Source of the DNA: JAJNPS01 sp031378845
GTDB taxonomy: Bacteria > Pseudomonadota > Alphaproteobacteria > Rhodobacterales > Rhodobacteraceae
Reading direction: 5' to 3'
Assembly: GCA_031378845.1 (NCBI GenBank)
Contig: JANNES010000026.1
Coordinates: 1 to 64,000, forward strand
DNA: 64,000 bases
A program made the translations under genes and the position numbers. Each line of letters opens with the position of its first letter. Within the stretch, counting starts at the first letter, position 1. A model generated the notes under the pieces. That model saw only the letters and a list, made by a program, of their open reading frames with translations. It was not told the DNA's origin and ran no database searches. This document shows, piece after piece, positions 17,728-26,341 of this stretch.

Positions 17728-19206
17728 GTGTCCCCCTTTGTTCCCCCTTCGTCCTGCAAGATCGACCCCGTTCGGGGCGCCTTTGCCAAATCTGAGGATG
17801 GCGCTGTGCTGGTCCTGTGGGCGCTTTTTCTGGCAGTCGCCCTGGGCTTTCTGGCGCTGTCTTTCGATCTTGGGCGCGTGGCCAGCACGCAAAGCGAGCT
17901 GCAGTCCTTTGCCGATCAGGTAGCACTTGCCTCAGCCGGTGAGTTGGACGGCCGTCCAGACGCAATCACGCGGGCAACCGCAGCGGCGGCGGGCCTGATC
18001 CGGGACAGCCAGACCTATGCGGTCGGGGCGAACCTGCTCAGCGGGCCGGGAAGTTATACGATCACCTTTCTGAGCACGCTGCCGACAAATGACCGCGCCG
18101 TGGCCACGGCCGTCACTACGAATGCACGCCTGGCCCGCTATGTCCGCATCGTGGTCGCGCAGCGCACCGTCCGCACGCCCTTTGCCGCCGCCAATGCCGC
18201 CATGAACGGCAATCCGGCGACGAATGTGCAATCGAGTGTCAGCGCGGCGGCGACGGCGGGAATGACCTCGTGGGCCTGCGACGTGACACCGCTGATGTTC
18301 TGCGTCCCCAACGCCAGCTGGCGCGCCAGTAGCAATATCGGCAACCAGATTCTTTTGCGGTCAAGCGGCGGTCAAAGTGCATGGTTGCCTGGAAACTTTG
18401 GCTTTATGGACGTGACCGAAGTTCCGATCGACACTGCCGGCCCCTGCAATGGGTTGAACGGCGCGAACCTGTACGAATGCCTTGTCGGGGCGGAGCGCGG
18501 CATAACAGGCTGCATCCGCACCGATACCTTTACCCTGCAGACCCAGCCGGGTCAGCGCAACGGACTGGCCGCCGCATTCAACATGCGCTTCGACATCTAT
18601 CAGGGCAATCTGCATCAAAAACGGACGAATTCCTCGTACCGGCCTGCTGCCAACACGGTGCAAGGCACCCGGGGCACCGGCAACCCACCTTGCCGCGGCA
18701 ACAACCCACCCGCATCGAACGCCATGGCCTTGCCGCGCGACACCAACATCACCGGCGGGAACCGTTTCGGAAATGGCTCTTGGAACCGCGCTGGGTACGT
18801 AGCGACCAACCACGGCGGCACCTATCCAACGGGCACATCGGCCACCAGCACACGTTATCAGATGTATCTGGCCGAGATCGCAGCGGCACGGTCCCGTGCA
18901 GCGCCAAACAACGTGCCCCTGCCCACCCGCAACGAAACTGGTGCGCCGCAATGCCACGCTGGCGTCAGTCCGGATCTTGAACGCCGGACCGTGATCGCGG
19001 CGGCCATCGACTGTTCCACAATTGGGAGCGGCGGCGGGCGCATGACAGTTACACCCTTGGAATATGTGAAGATTTTCCTCACCGAACCTGTTGGCATCCA
19101 AGGCAATGAGGCCGACATTTACGGTGAAGTTATCGGTTCGGCCGGCGGGATCGGATCCGGGGCGACGACCGGCGCCTTCAACGATTTCATTCAGCTTTAC
19201 CGGTGA
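17728..19206 (+). CDS. tadG: TadG-like pilus assembly protein
   Basis: A 492-residue protein. After 20 residues comes SEDGAVLVLWALFLAVALGF, the Tad_N-type transmembrane segment, followed by DLGRVASTQSELQSFADQVALASAGEL, the usual TadG region rich in Ala. The remainder is an extracytoplasmic domain with at least eight Cys (for example WACDVTPLMFCVPN and PCNGLNGANLYECL), likely disulfide-bonded, and a Gly/Asn/Arg-rich stretch. The GTG start lies 77 bases after cpaB. It overlaps the next gene by a few bases (GTGATG), implying coupling. Confidence 0.8.
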   Translation: MSPFVPPSSCKIDPVRGAFAKSEDGAVLVLWALFLAVALGFLALSFDLGRVASTQSELQSFADQVALASAGELDGRPDAITRATAAAAGLIRDSQTYAVGANLLSGPGSYTITFLSTLPTNDRAVATAVTTNARLARYVRIVVAQRTVRTPFAAANAAMNGNPATNVQSSVSAAATAGMTSWACDVTPLMFCVPNASWRASSNIGNQILLRSSGGQSAWLPGNFGFMDVTEVPIDTAGPCNGLNGANLYECLVGAERGITGCIRTDTFTLQTQPGQRNGLAAAFNMRFDIYQGNLHQKRTNSSYRPAANTVQGTRGTGNPPCRGNNPPASNAMALPRDTNITGGNRFGNGSWNRAGYVATNHGGTYPTGTSATSTRYQMYLAEIAAARSRAAPNNVPLPTRNETGAPQCHAGVSPDLERRTVIAAAIDCSTIGSGGGRMTVTPLEYVKIFLTEPVGIQGNEADIYGEVIGSAGGIGSGATTGAFNDFIQLYR

Positions 19207-19745
19207 TGCGGATGGCGCAGAGGCACACCATCGGCACGATGACGGGATGCGCACTTGGCCGTCGCTGCCATCTGTTCTGGCGCCACCAGGAGGGTGCCGC
19301 GCTGGTCGAATTTGCCATCAGCCTGCCGTTGATCCTGATACTTGCCTTTCTCAGTGTCGAATCCATGCGGCTGTTCTGGTCCTATCAGGCGGCCATTGCG
19401 GGCGTGCGGGATGCCACCCGCTATCTTGCCCGGATCGCGCCCGCCGATATCTGTACCTCGGGCGGGTCGGTCACGGGATATGCAACCCGTCTGGAGAATA
19501 TTGTTGAAAACACGATCAGTGGCGCGGCCCTTTTCACGGCGGGCGTGACGGTTACATCGCTTACCGCCACACATACCTGCGTCACCAGTTTAGCCTTGCG
19601 GCAGGCGTCGGTTCCCGTGGCGACGGTGTCGGCCAACGTGTCGATCACCATGCCGTTCAGCCAGATCCTTCGGGTGATCGGCGTTACTTCGGCGGCGACA
19701 ATCAACACCACCGTCCGCGAGCAGGCACGGGTGTACGGGCTATGA
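19206..19745 (+). CDS. tadE: TadE-family pseudopilin
   Basis: A 179-residue protein with EGAALVEFAISLPLILILAF, the prepilin-like site and membrane helix of TadE, where the Glu of VEF is conserved. The remainder is exported, with conserved Cys (ADICTSGG, THTCVT). It is probably cleaved by the prepilin peptidase and incorporated as a minor pilin. GTG 19203 is an alternative start; both overlap the stop of the gene before. Confidence 0.8.
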   Translation: MRMAQRHTIGTMTGCALGRRCHLFWRHQEGAALVEFAISLPLILILAFLSVESMRLFWSYQAAIAGVRDATRYLARIAPADICTSGGSVTGYATRLENIVENTISGAALFTAGVTVTSLTATHTCVTSLALRQASVPVATVSANVSITMPFSQILRVIGVTSAATINTTVREQARVYGL

Positions 19746-20404
19746 TGGCGCGCGCCCTTTTGTCCCATGCATCGCGCGCCGCGCAAAGCTTTTGGGCCGA
19801 CGAAGGCGGCGCGAGTCTGGTCGAGTTTTCGTTGGTGGTGACATTGTTTTTGTTCTTGCTGTTCGGCATCGTCGATTTTGGCCGCATCGGCCATGCGTGG
19901 GTTGGAGCCAACAAGGCGACGCAGCTGGCCGTGCGCCTTGCGGCGGTGCGCCCGCCGGTTTGCGTGGGCGTTCCGACAAGAAATTCTCGCGGAAGCCTGA
20001 CAACGGCGACCTTCGGCTCGCTCTGCCGGGCAGGGGGGGGTGTTTGTGTCAATCCGGGAACCTTTAGCTGCCTTGGCAACGCGCCGAGTGATCCGGCTTC
20101 GCCAGAGTTTAAGACGGCACAAGAAATCTTTACCGCCGTTCGCCCGCTGGCCCCGGCGGGCACGACCATCGGCCAGATGCGCTATACCTATGCCTTTGAT
20201 CCCGATCTGGGGTTCCTAGGCGGACCCTATGTGCCCATGGTCACGGTCGAGTTCACCGGGGTGAATTTCACCTTTATCTCACAGCTTAGCGCCTTTGTCA
20301 CAGCGCTGACCGGGCGCAGCTCGACCCTTGGTGCCGCGCTCACCATGCCCGGCATGTCGGTGTCATTGCCGGGCGAAGATCTCGCTTTGGGGACAGAGGG
20401 TTAG
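19742..20404 (+). CDS. TadE-family pseudopilin (second)
   Basis: A 220-residue protein with DEGGASLVEFSLVVTLFLFL at residues 20-39, the TadE/TadF processing site and helix, and DFGRIGHAWVGANKATQLAVR after it. Four Cys in the exported part may form disulfides (VCVGVP, SLCRAGGGVC, FSCLGN). It overlaps the previous gene by ATGA. The start could be at either of two ATG codons (19742 or 19745). Confidence 0.8.
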   Translation: MMARALLSHASRAAQSFWADEGGASLVEFSLVVTLFLFLLFGIVDFGRIGHAWVGANKATQLAVRLAAVRPPVCVGVPTRNSRGSLTTATFGSLCRAGGGVCVNPGTFSCLGNAPSDPASPEFKTAQEIFTAVRPLAPAGTTIGQMRYTYAFDPDLGFLGGPYVPMVTVEFTGVNFTFISQLSAFVTALTGRSSTLGAALTMPGMSVSLPGEDLALGTEG

Positions 20405-20405
20405 C

Positions 20406-21527
20406 ATGAACGACTTAACAGAATATCGGCAAGGCCAACAGATGAATGTCACTTACATGTTTCGCGCAACGAACCGCCGCGCCCGCGGCCTGGCCCAGGG
20501 CGATGCGACGGCGGGCGCGACGCCGGACGGGCCTGCGCGCGCGTTTGCGACGCCCGACCTCATGCCCGCACCGGACGCGCATGTCCCCGAAGCCGCACCT
20601 GCCGCACCGCTGCTCTTGGGCAATCGTGTGGACGACGCGCCGCTGCGGGGTCCCTCCGACGCGGTGCCGGATGCAAGGATCATCGCCTCGGAAATGCCAG
20701 TGCCATCACGGCTTCCCGCCAATTACGCAGCATCCGAAGGCCGCATCTTTCTTGTCGCCAAAGCGCGGGGCGGCATCGGGGCCACGACACTTGCCGTGAA
20801 CCTTGCTTTGGAAATGCAGGTCCAAGCTGCATCGCGCGGCGGTGCGGGCGGCGGGCGGGTGGCGCTGGTTGATCTGGACGTGCAACTGGGCAATGCGGGG
20901 TCATTTCTCGACCTTACAGATCGGGGCGGCATGCTGGCGCTTGCCCGCCTTGGCCCGGAGCCCGATGCCCAGGCCGTGCGTCACGCCATGGTGCGCCATC
21001 CGACCGGCCTCAATGTGCTTGCGGCCCCGTCGATGGCCATCCCGTTCGAGGCCTTTGACGTCCGGCGTATCGGCTCCATGCTGGACGCGCTGGCGGCCGA
21101 GAATGACGTCGTGATCGTTGACCTGCCGCCCGCGCTGATTGACTGGCTGGAGCCGCTTTTGGCGCGGGCCGATCGGCTGCTGATGGTCACGGATCTTGCG
21201 GTTCCGTCGATTGTAAGGGCACGCCGCGTCATCGCGCTGATGACCGAAGATCATCCGAAACTGCCCGTCGACATCCTCGTTGCGCATGAAAAGAAGCCGT
21301 TTCGCCCAGGGCAGACCCACCGCGACGCCGAAACCGCACTTGGCCATCCTTTGCGCTATTGGCTGCCTGACGAGACCAAGCTGGCGCGCCAGGCGCTGGA
21401 TCGGGGCGAACCCCTTGTGCAGCTTGCCCCGCGCTGCGGCTGGTCCAAGGCGGTCAGGGCCGTCGCGGCAGAGTTGCTGACATCGCCCAGAACCGGCGCC
21501 AAGCCCACAGATCGAGGGAACCACTGA
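20406..21527 (+). CDS. cpaE: Pilus assembly protein CpaE/TadZ
   Basis: A 373-residue protein. The first 110 residues are Ala/Pro-rich and poorly ordered where a receiver-like domain is usual; this region lacks a phospho-acceptor pattern. The ParA/MinD-like ATPase domain begins at FLVAKARGGIGATTLAVNLA, with a deviant P-loop, then VALVDLDVQLGN (Walker B), and VIVDLPPALIDW. TadZ places the Tad machine, often at a cell pole. ATG 20406 is 2 bases after the preceding stop. Confidence 0.85.
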   Translation: MNDLTEYRQGQQMNVTYMFRATNRRARGLAQGDATAGATPDGPARAFATPDLMPAPDAHVPEAAPAAPLLLGNRVDDAPLRGPSDAVPDARIIASEMPVPSRLPANYAASEGRIFLVAKARGGIGATTLAVNLALEMQVQAASRGGAGGGRVALVDLDVQLGNAGSFLDLTDRGGMLALARLGPEPDAQAVRHAMVRHPTGLNVLAAPSMAIPFEAFDVRRIGSMLDALAAENDVVIVDLPPALIDWLEPLLARADRLLMVTDLAVPSIVRARRVIALMTEDHPKLPVDILVAHEKKPFRPGQTHRDAETALGHPLRYWLPDETKLARQALDRGEPLVQLAPRCGWSKAVRAVAAELLTSPRTGAKPTDRGNH

Positions 21528-21528
21528 C

Positions 21529-22932
21529 ATGTTCAAGGATTTCGTGCTGCGCCGGCCTGATCGCAAAGCCGATGTGCCGCCCCCCCCGGCAGCCCCCAAG
21601 GGCGCGCCCCAGACCAAGACCGTCAACATTGTGCCTTACCGCAAGATCGACGATGGCTTGCGAGCGTATCTCGATCTGAAATCCCGCCTGCACGAGGAAC
21701 TGTTGGGACGGCTGAACCTGACCGTGCTGGACAAGGTCGACCGCAGCGAGTTGCGCCGCGAAATCGGAGGCCTCGTTCATGATTTTCTGGCCGCTGAAAA
21801 TCTGCCGATGCGGGCCGATGATACCGATCGGCTGACGGATGAGTTGATCGACGAGGTGCTGGGCCTCGGCCCTCTGGAGCCGCTGCTGGCCGATCCGGGG
21901 GTGGCCGACATCCTCGTGAACTCGTTTCGCAACGTCTATGTCGAACGTTATGGCAAACTGGAACGCGTGCCGGTCCAGTTCCGCGACGAACGCCACCTGA
22001 TGCGGATCATCGACAAGATCGTCAGCCGCGTCGGCCGTCGTGTCGATGAAAGCCAGCCTTGGGTCGATGCGCGCCTTGACGATGGCAGCCGGGTCAACGT
22101 GATCGTGCGACCCTGTGCCATCGACGGCCCGACCCTGTCGATCCGCAAGTTTTCGCGCGATCCGCTGACGGCGGAAAAGCTGATCGAGATCGGCACCCTG
22201 ACGTCCGGGTCGGCAAGGTTTCTGCACGCGCTGGTCGAGGCGCGGCTGAACATTCTGATTTCGGGCGGCACCGGGTCTGGCAAGACCACCATGCTGAACG
22301 CGCTGTCTGCCGCAATCGACCCGACGCAGCGCATCGTCACCATCGAGGATGCGGCCGAGTTGCAATTGCAGCAAGATCACGTCGTGCGCCTGGAAACCCG
22401 GCCCCCAAGTGCCGAAGGGTCAAGTGCTGTGACCCAGCGCGACCTCGTGCGCAACGCCCTGCGGATGCGTCCCGACCGGATCATCATCGGCGAGGTGCGC
22501 GGCACCGAGGCGTTCGACATGCTGCAGGCGATGAATACCGGCCATGACGGCTCGATGACCACGATCCACGCCAACTCGGCCCGCGACGCGCTGTCGCGGT
22601 TGGAACAGATGGTGGCGATGATTGGCGGCGAGGTGCCCTTGCAGGCAGTGAGGCGCCAGATCGCCTCGGGGCTGCAGATCGTTCTGCAACTGTCGCGTCT
22701 GGCCGATGGCCGCCGCCGGATCATGTCGATCGCGGAAATCACCGGGATGGAAGGCGACGTCATCAGCATGCAAGACATCTTTGTCTTCCGCAAACGCGGG
22801 CGGTCGGACAACGGCGAGGTTCTGGGGGAATTTTTGCCCACGGGCATCCGTCCGAAATGCATGGAGCTGTTGACCGCCGCGGGCGTGTCGATGACGTCCG
22901 AAACCTTTGGTGCCGGGGGGGCTGCGGGATGA
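21529..22932 (+). CDS. cpaF: Tad secretion ATPase CpaF/TadA
   Basis: A 467-residue type II/IV secretion ATPase. The N-terminal domain carries LGPLEPLLADPGVADILVN; the ATPase core has ISGGTGSGKTTMLNAL (Walker A), RIVTIEDAAELQL (Asp box), RIIIGEVRGTEAFDMLQAMN (Walker B) and GSMTTIHANSARDALSRLE (His box). It powers Flp pilus extension at the cytoplasmic face. It overlaps tadB by ATGA, and starts 2 bases after cpaE. Confidence 0.95.
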   Translation: MFKDFVLRRPDRKADVPPPPAAPKGAPQTKTVNIVPYRKIDDGLRAYLDLKSRLHEELLGRLNLTVLDKVDRSELRREIGGLVHDFLAAENLPMRADDTDRLTDELIDEVLGLGPLEPLLADPGVADILVNSFRNVYVERYGKLERVPVQFRDERHLMRIIDKIVSRVGRRVDESQPWVDARLDDGSRVNVIVRPCAIDGPTLSIRKFSRDPLTAEKLIEIGTLTSGSARFLHALVEARLNILISGGTGSGKTTMLNALSAAIDPTQRIVTIEDAAELQLQQDHVVRLETRPPSAEGSSAVTQRDLVRNALRMRPDRIIIGEVRGTEAFDMLQAMNTGHDGSMTTIHANSARDALSRLEQMVAMIGGEVPLQAVRRQIASGLQIVLQLSRLADGRRRIMSIAEITGMEGDVISMQDIFVFRKRGRSDNGEVLGEFLPTGIRPKCMELLTAAGVSMTSETFGAGGAAG

Positions 22933-23891
22933 CCGACCTTCTGGCACGCATTGACCCCGGCTGGCTGATTTTTGTCGGGGTCTTCATGGGCGCACTCTTG
23001 TTGATCGAAGGCATGCGCCAATTGACCTCGCGGCGCGAAACCGACTCCGAAGCGCGCTCGCGCAGGATGCGGCTGATCGCGGGGGGCAGTCAGCTTGAGG
23101 AACGGCTGAACATCCTGCTGCCGGGCGATGGGTCGCAGAGGACGTTTGTCGGTCTGAATCTTGGCAACATGCTAGTCGCGGCAGGCCTGCCGCAGCAGCC
23201 GATGCTGTTCGGGCTGGGGGCGCTGGCGCTGTTTTGCCTGTCGTCGCTTGGGCTGACGCCGCTCGTTGGGGCGCTTGCGGCCGTCGGCCTGTCCTTGATG
23301 GTCTGCATCTTGCTGCCACTGATGATCCTGTCGGCCATGCAGGCGGCGCGGCTGAAACGGATCTCGGCGCAACTGCCCGATGCGCTTGATCTGATGGCAC
23401 GCGCGCTCCGGGCTGGCCACCCGTTGTCCTCGTCGATCGCGACGGTGGCGGAAACCATGCCCGACCCGATCGGCACCGAGTTTGGCATTATGGTCGACCA
23501 GATCAGCTATGGTGACGAGCTGGTCACTGCCTTTCGCAAACTGGCCGAGCGCAATCCGAGCGAGGACTTCCACTATCTCGCCGTCAGCATCGCGATCCAG
23601 CACGGCACTGGCGGCAATCTTGGCCGGGTCCTTGGCGTGCTGGCAGGGGTGATGCGCGGTCGGATCATGATGCGCCGAAAAATCAAGGCGATGTCGGCCG
23701 AAGGGCGTATCTCGGCCTGGATCCTGTCCAGTATTCCGTTCCTGATGGTCGGGCTGAATTCGATCATCACGCCGTCGTACTATGGCGACGTCGTGCAGGA
23801 CCCGCTGTTCATGCCGATGGCGTTGGGGGCGCTTGGCCTCATCCTGCTGAACGGCTTTGTGCTGTTCCGTCTTGTCAACTTCCGAATTTAG
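22929..23891 (+). CDS. tadB: Tad inner-membrane platform protein TadB
   Basis: A 320-residue type II secretion F-domain protein with N- and C-terminal membrane segments and the cytoplasmic bundle QLPDALDLMARALRAGHPLS, followed by the ISYGDELVTAFRKLAERNP region typical of TadB. With TadC it forms the membrane platform acted on by CpaF. The start is fixed by the ATGA overlap with cpaF. Confidence 0.9.
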   Translation: MTDLLARIDPGWLIFVGVFMGALLLIEGMRQLTSRRETDSEARSRRMRLIAGGSQLEERLNILLPGDGSQRTFVGLNLGNMLVAAGLPQQPMLFGLGALALFCLSSLGLTPLVGALAAVGLSLMVCILLPLMILSAMQAARLKRISAQLPDALDLMARALRAGHPLSSSIATVAETMPDPIGTEFGIMVDQISYGDELVTAFRKLAERNPSEDFHYLAVSIAIQHGTGGNLGRVLGVLAGVMRGRIMMRRKIKAMSAEGRISAWILSSIPFLMVGLNSIITPSYYGDVVQDPLFMPMALGALGLILLNGFVLFRLVNFRI

Positions 23892-23900
23892 GGGCGCGCC

Positions 23901-24902
23901 ATGTTGTCAACGATCACCCCCATTGCCGCCAATCTGGGCCTGGAACCGAGAACCCTGATCCTGTTGGGTCTTTTCGTCGGCTCGCTGTTGGTGTTTCTTA
24001 GCCTGGTCAGCGTTGCGCGGGATCGCAACATGCTGCGCGTCCGCGCCCGGATGCGCGCCGCCGGGCGTGGCACACTGGGCGACGACGACGCGATCTCGCT
24101 GTTTGTGGCCCCCCAGATAAACCCAAGTGGGCTTGCCAAGGCCTTACTTCCGTCCGAACAACGCGAGCGCAACAAGGTTCGTCGCGATCTGGTCCACGCG
24201 GGCTTTGCAGGCCCAAGTGCAGTGCTGTGGTACTTTGCCTTGCGGGTGGCGGCGGGCCTCGTACTGCCCGCCTTCGTGGCATTGACCTTCCTGTACCGTG
24301 AGGCCCTGCCGCTTCCTGAAATTGTCAGCGAGCGGATGGGGCGTGTTGCGGGCAACGAGCTTTTGATGCTGTTCGGGGTGATGATCCTGGTCGGGTTCTA
24401 TGGCCCCGCCTTCTGGCTGTCCTCGCGGGCCAGGCAGCGCAAGTACCGCGTCGAACTTGGTTTTCCAAATGCACTGGACCTGATGCAGGTCTCAATTGAG
24501 ACTGGCCTTGGATTTGATGCATCGCTGGCTCGCGTTGCGGTCGAGCTGGAGACGACCGCACCCGAAATCGCGCAGGAATTCACCGTGGCGCAGCAGGAAA
24601 TTCTGGCGGGGCGTGATCGCGACGGCGCGTTTCACGCGATGGCTGAACGTCTTTCAATCGACGAGGCCTATTCATTCGTCAACGTCGTGCTGCAGTCGAT
24701 CCGCTTTGGCACCTCGATGAGCCAATCGCTTTTGACCTATTCCGCTGAAATGCGCGAGCGGCGCGAATTGCGGGCGCAGGAAAAGGCCAACAAGCTGCCC
24801 GTGCTGATGTCCGCCGTGATGGCCTTGCTGATGATGCCGTCGCTTTTGATCGTGACCATCGGACCCGTCGTCCTGCGTTACATGCAGACGTTTCCCGACT
24901 GA
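23901..24902 (+). CDS. tadC: Tad inner-membrane platform protein TadC
   Basis: A 333-residue F-domain protein paralogous to TadB. The core LGFPNALDLMQVSIETGLGF and the FGTSMSQSLLTYSAEMRERR segment are characteristic, with flanking membrane helices. It ends the operon in this window; the usual downstream tadD (TPR lipoprotein) is not present, and IS debris begins about 170 bases later. Confidence 0.9.
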   Translation: MLSTITPIAANLGLEPRTLILLGLFVGSLLVFLSLVSVARDRNMLRVRARMRAAGRGTLGDDDAISLFVAPQINPSGLAKALLPSEQRERNKVRRDLVHAGFAGPSAVLWYFALRVAAGLVLPAFVALTFLYREALPLPEIVSERMGRVAGNELLMLFGVMILVGFYGPAFWLSSRARQRKYRVELGFPNALDLMQVSIETGLGFDASLARVAVELETTAPEIAQEFTVAQQEILAGRDRDGAFHAMAERLSIDEAYSFVNVVLQSIRFGTSMSQSLLTYSAEMRERRELRAQEKANKLPVLMSAVMALLMMPSLLIVTIGPVVLRYMQTFPD

Positions 24903-25234
24903 CCCGCGGCAGGCATTTTCAGTGCGGACACCGTCATAGGAAATCCGCGTTCAGCGGGCAAGGCGGCCGTCCCGCCTCTCGGCCTGCTCAGGCACAGTGG
25001 CTTTGCGTGCCGTACGACAATCCCCAAGATTATCCGGGTGGCGGTGACGCGCTATTGCGGTTTCGCTTTGTCACCGGACTCTGTTGCACAAATGGTTTGA
25101 CGGCCGGGGTTCCCCTTCCCCCGGACAGAGTTATCCCGCGACCTTCGTGACGGGGATGCCGAGCACGGTGTAGCCGCTCAGCACGGCAACACGACCTGGA
25201 ACTCCGCGACCTGACGGTCGAAGTCGCGCGCCAT

Positions 25235-25275
25235 GCGTTGCCCGGTCGTGTTTTGCCTCCAAACCATGTGTAAGG
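25235..25275 (-). repeat. Palindromic insertion element, copy 1 (about 40-41 bp)
   Basis: On the minus strand it begins CCTTACACATGGTTTGG and ends CCGGGCAACGC. It separates the IS5 codons for KLLGQR and MARDFDRQVA, and because its length is not a multiple of three it shifts the frame. This is the most degenerate copy of the family. Its orientation is the same as the host gene. Confidence 0.7.
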
Positions 25276-25481
25276 AAACGCTGGCCCAAGAGTTTGACGC
25301 AGTGCATTTTGGTCTCTGCACGGCTCCAGCGGCGGTTTCTGCGCCATCGTCGCCAGAGCGCGCGGCCGAAGCGGCGTAGTGCGCGCATGGCCTCGTTGCG
25401 GGCGATTGCTCCCGGGGTGTCGGGCTTCCGTGGTTTGGCGTTCTTGCGGGGCGGGATGATCGCAGCAGTGCCGCGTTCGGC

Positions 25482-25520
25482 CCTTCTCGCGGTTTGCCTG
25501 CAAACCACTGCCGGGCAGTG
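25482..25520 (+). repeat. Palindromic insertion element, copy 2 (39 bp)
   Basis: The plus strand starts CCTTCTCGC, then GGTTTGCCTGCAAACC (perfect 7-bp stem, 2-nt loop), then CACTGCCGGGCAGTG overlapping by two bases (perfect 7-bp stem around one G). It lies inside the IS5 gene exactly between codons for HDAI and AERG, adding 13 codons without shifting frame. It is antisense to the host gene. Confidence 0.85.
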
Positions 25521-25559
25521 GATGGCATCGTGGCACTTGCGGGTGTCGAAGGCACCATC

Positions 25560-25598
25560 CCTGGCCCGGCAACGGCTTGCCTGCAAACCGTGAGAGGG
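25560..25598 (-). repeat. Palindromic insertion element, copy 3 (39 bp)
   Basis: On the minus strand it starts CCCTCTCAC, then GGTTTGCAGGCAAGCC (stem with one G-T pair), then GTTGCCGGGCCAGG. It is inserted in the IS5 gene between codons for ASIT and DGAFDT, where related transposases have a single residue, so 39 bases were gained in frame. It is sense with respect to the host gene. Confidence 0.85.
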
Positions 25599-25727
25599 AA
25601 CGGTGATGCTGGCGATCTCCTGATCGGGCGGGATCTGGTTGAGCAGTTCGGGCAGCAGGGGCGCGTCACCCACATCGCTGGTGGTGAACTCTGCAGCCCG
25701 GATTTCTAGCGTTTGCGCGTCAATTCC

Positions 25728-25765
25728 CCCTCTCGGTGAAGGCGCCATTCGCCTGCCGGGCAATG
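25728..25765 (+). repeat. Palindromic insertion element, copy 4 (38 bp)
   Basis: The plus strand reads CCCTCTCGGTGAAGG, then GCCATTCGCC, then TGCCGGGCAATG. It separates the IS5 codons for WRKIHI and GIDAQTLEI. At 38 bases it shifts the frame, consistent with a one-base loss from a 39-bp unit. It is antisense to the host gene. Confidence 0.75.
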
Positions 25766-26041
25766 GATGTGGATCTTGCGCCAGACGCGACGTTTGAAAC
25801 CACCATGCTTGCGGGCGCTCCACTCACCTTCGCCCTCGAATTTGATGCCTGTGCTTTCGATCGGCAGGTGCAACGGGCCTGCTGATCTGCGATTCCGGAT
25901 GTTGACCTTCAGGGTCTTCTGGCGGCGGCTCAGTGTGCTGAAATTCGGCACTGCCCAGTCCTGAGCTACTCCCCGAAAATCGGACAGTGAAGGAAGCTAC
26001 GATCTGACGTCTGCTGGTCTCCAAGCACGAGGAGAACAGAG

Positions 26042-26341
26042 ATGTCGAAACCCAGGAACCACGACGGGGCGTTCAAGGCGCGGGTGGCGTTGGGGGCGCT
26101 GAAGGGGGAGCGCACGGTGTCTGAGCTTGCGACCGCTTATGAGGTCCATCCGACGATGATCCATCAATGGAAGAAGGCGCTGCTCGAGGGGGCTGCAGGC
26201 ATCTTTGAACGCGGGGGCAAAGCGGCGGCGGCTGCAGAGATCGCCGAGGACACGGTCCGCGATCTGCATGCCAAGATCGGAGAGCTGGCAGTCGCCAACG
26301 ATTTTTTGGCAAGAAAGCTCAAGCCGTGGGCCGGGAAGTGA
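26042..26341 (+). CDS. IS3-family transposase OrfA
   Basis: A 99-residue DNA-binding subunit. An HTH_Tnp_1 domain covers FKARVALGALKGERTVSELA, TAYEVHPTMIHQWKKALLEG; the C-terminal half is a leucine-zipper-like helix (DTVRDLHAKIGELAVANDFL). It overlaps orfB by 16 bases near an A-rich run (AAGAAAG around 26313), where IS3 elements make the OrfAB fusion by -1 frameshifting. Confidence 0.9.
   Translation: MSKPRNHDGAFKARVALGALKGERTVSELATAYEVHPTMIHQWKKALLEGAAGIFERGGKAAAAAEIAEDTVRDLHAKIGELAVANDFLARKLKPWAGK

Larger units (their letters stand above)
25131..25951 (-). pseudogene. IS5-family transposase, broken by four palindromic insertions
   Basis: Segments of a standard IS5 transposase are collinear but change frame: FSTLSRRQKTLKVNI to RKHGGFKRRVWRKIHI; then GGIDAQTLEIRAAEFTTSDV, GDAPLLPELLNQIPPDQEI, DGAFDTRKCHDAI and AAIIPPRKNAKPRKPDTPGA, to ETKMHCVKLLGQR; then ARDFDRQVAEFQV, and a final frame to a C-terminus reading GIPVTKVAG. 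Between segments lie the 38-41-base insertions listed separately. The first catalytic Asp (normally VDSTGIK) reads IESTGIK. It cannot be active. Confidence 0.85.
25076..25961 (-). mobile_element. Degenerate IS5-family element, cut by IS3
   Basis: The right terminus GGACTCTGTTGCACAAATG is at 25076-25094. The element runs on the minus strand up to 25961, where an IS3 element interrupts the transposase frame within codons for LDWAVPNFSTL. The 5' third is not found on the far side of the IS3, so a deletion accompanied or followed that insertion. Four short palindromic repeats are inserted within it. The 170 bases between tadC and this element contain no gene. Confidence 0.8.

Noticed and set aside
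20020..20042. CTGCCGGGCAG inside the second tadE-like gene, resembling half of the 39-bp repeat
   Set aside because: No first stem-loop beside it, and it encodes a normal Cys/Gly stretch of the protein.
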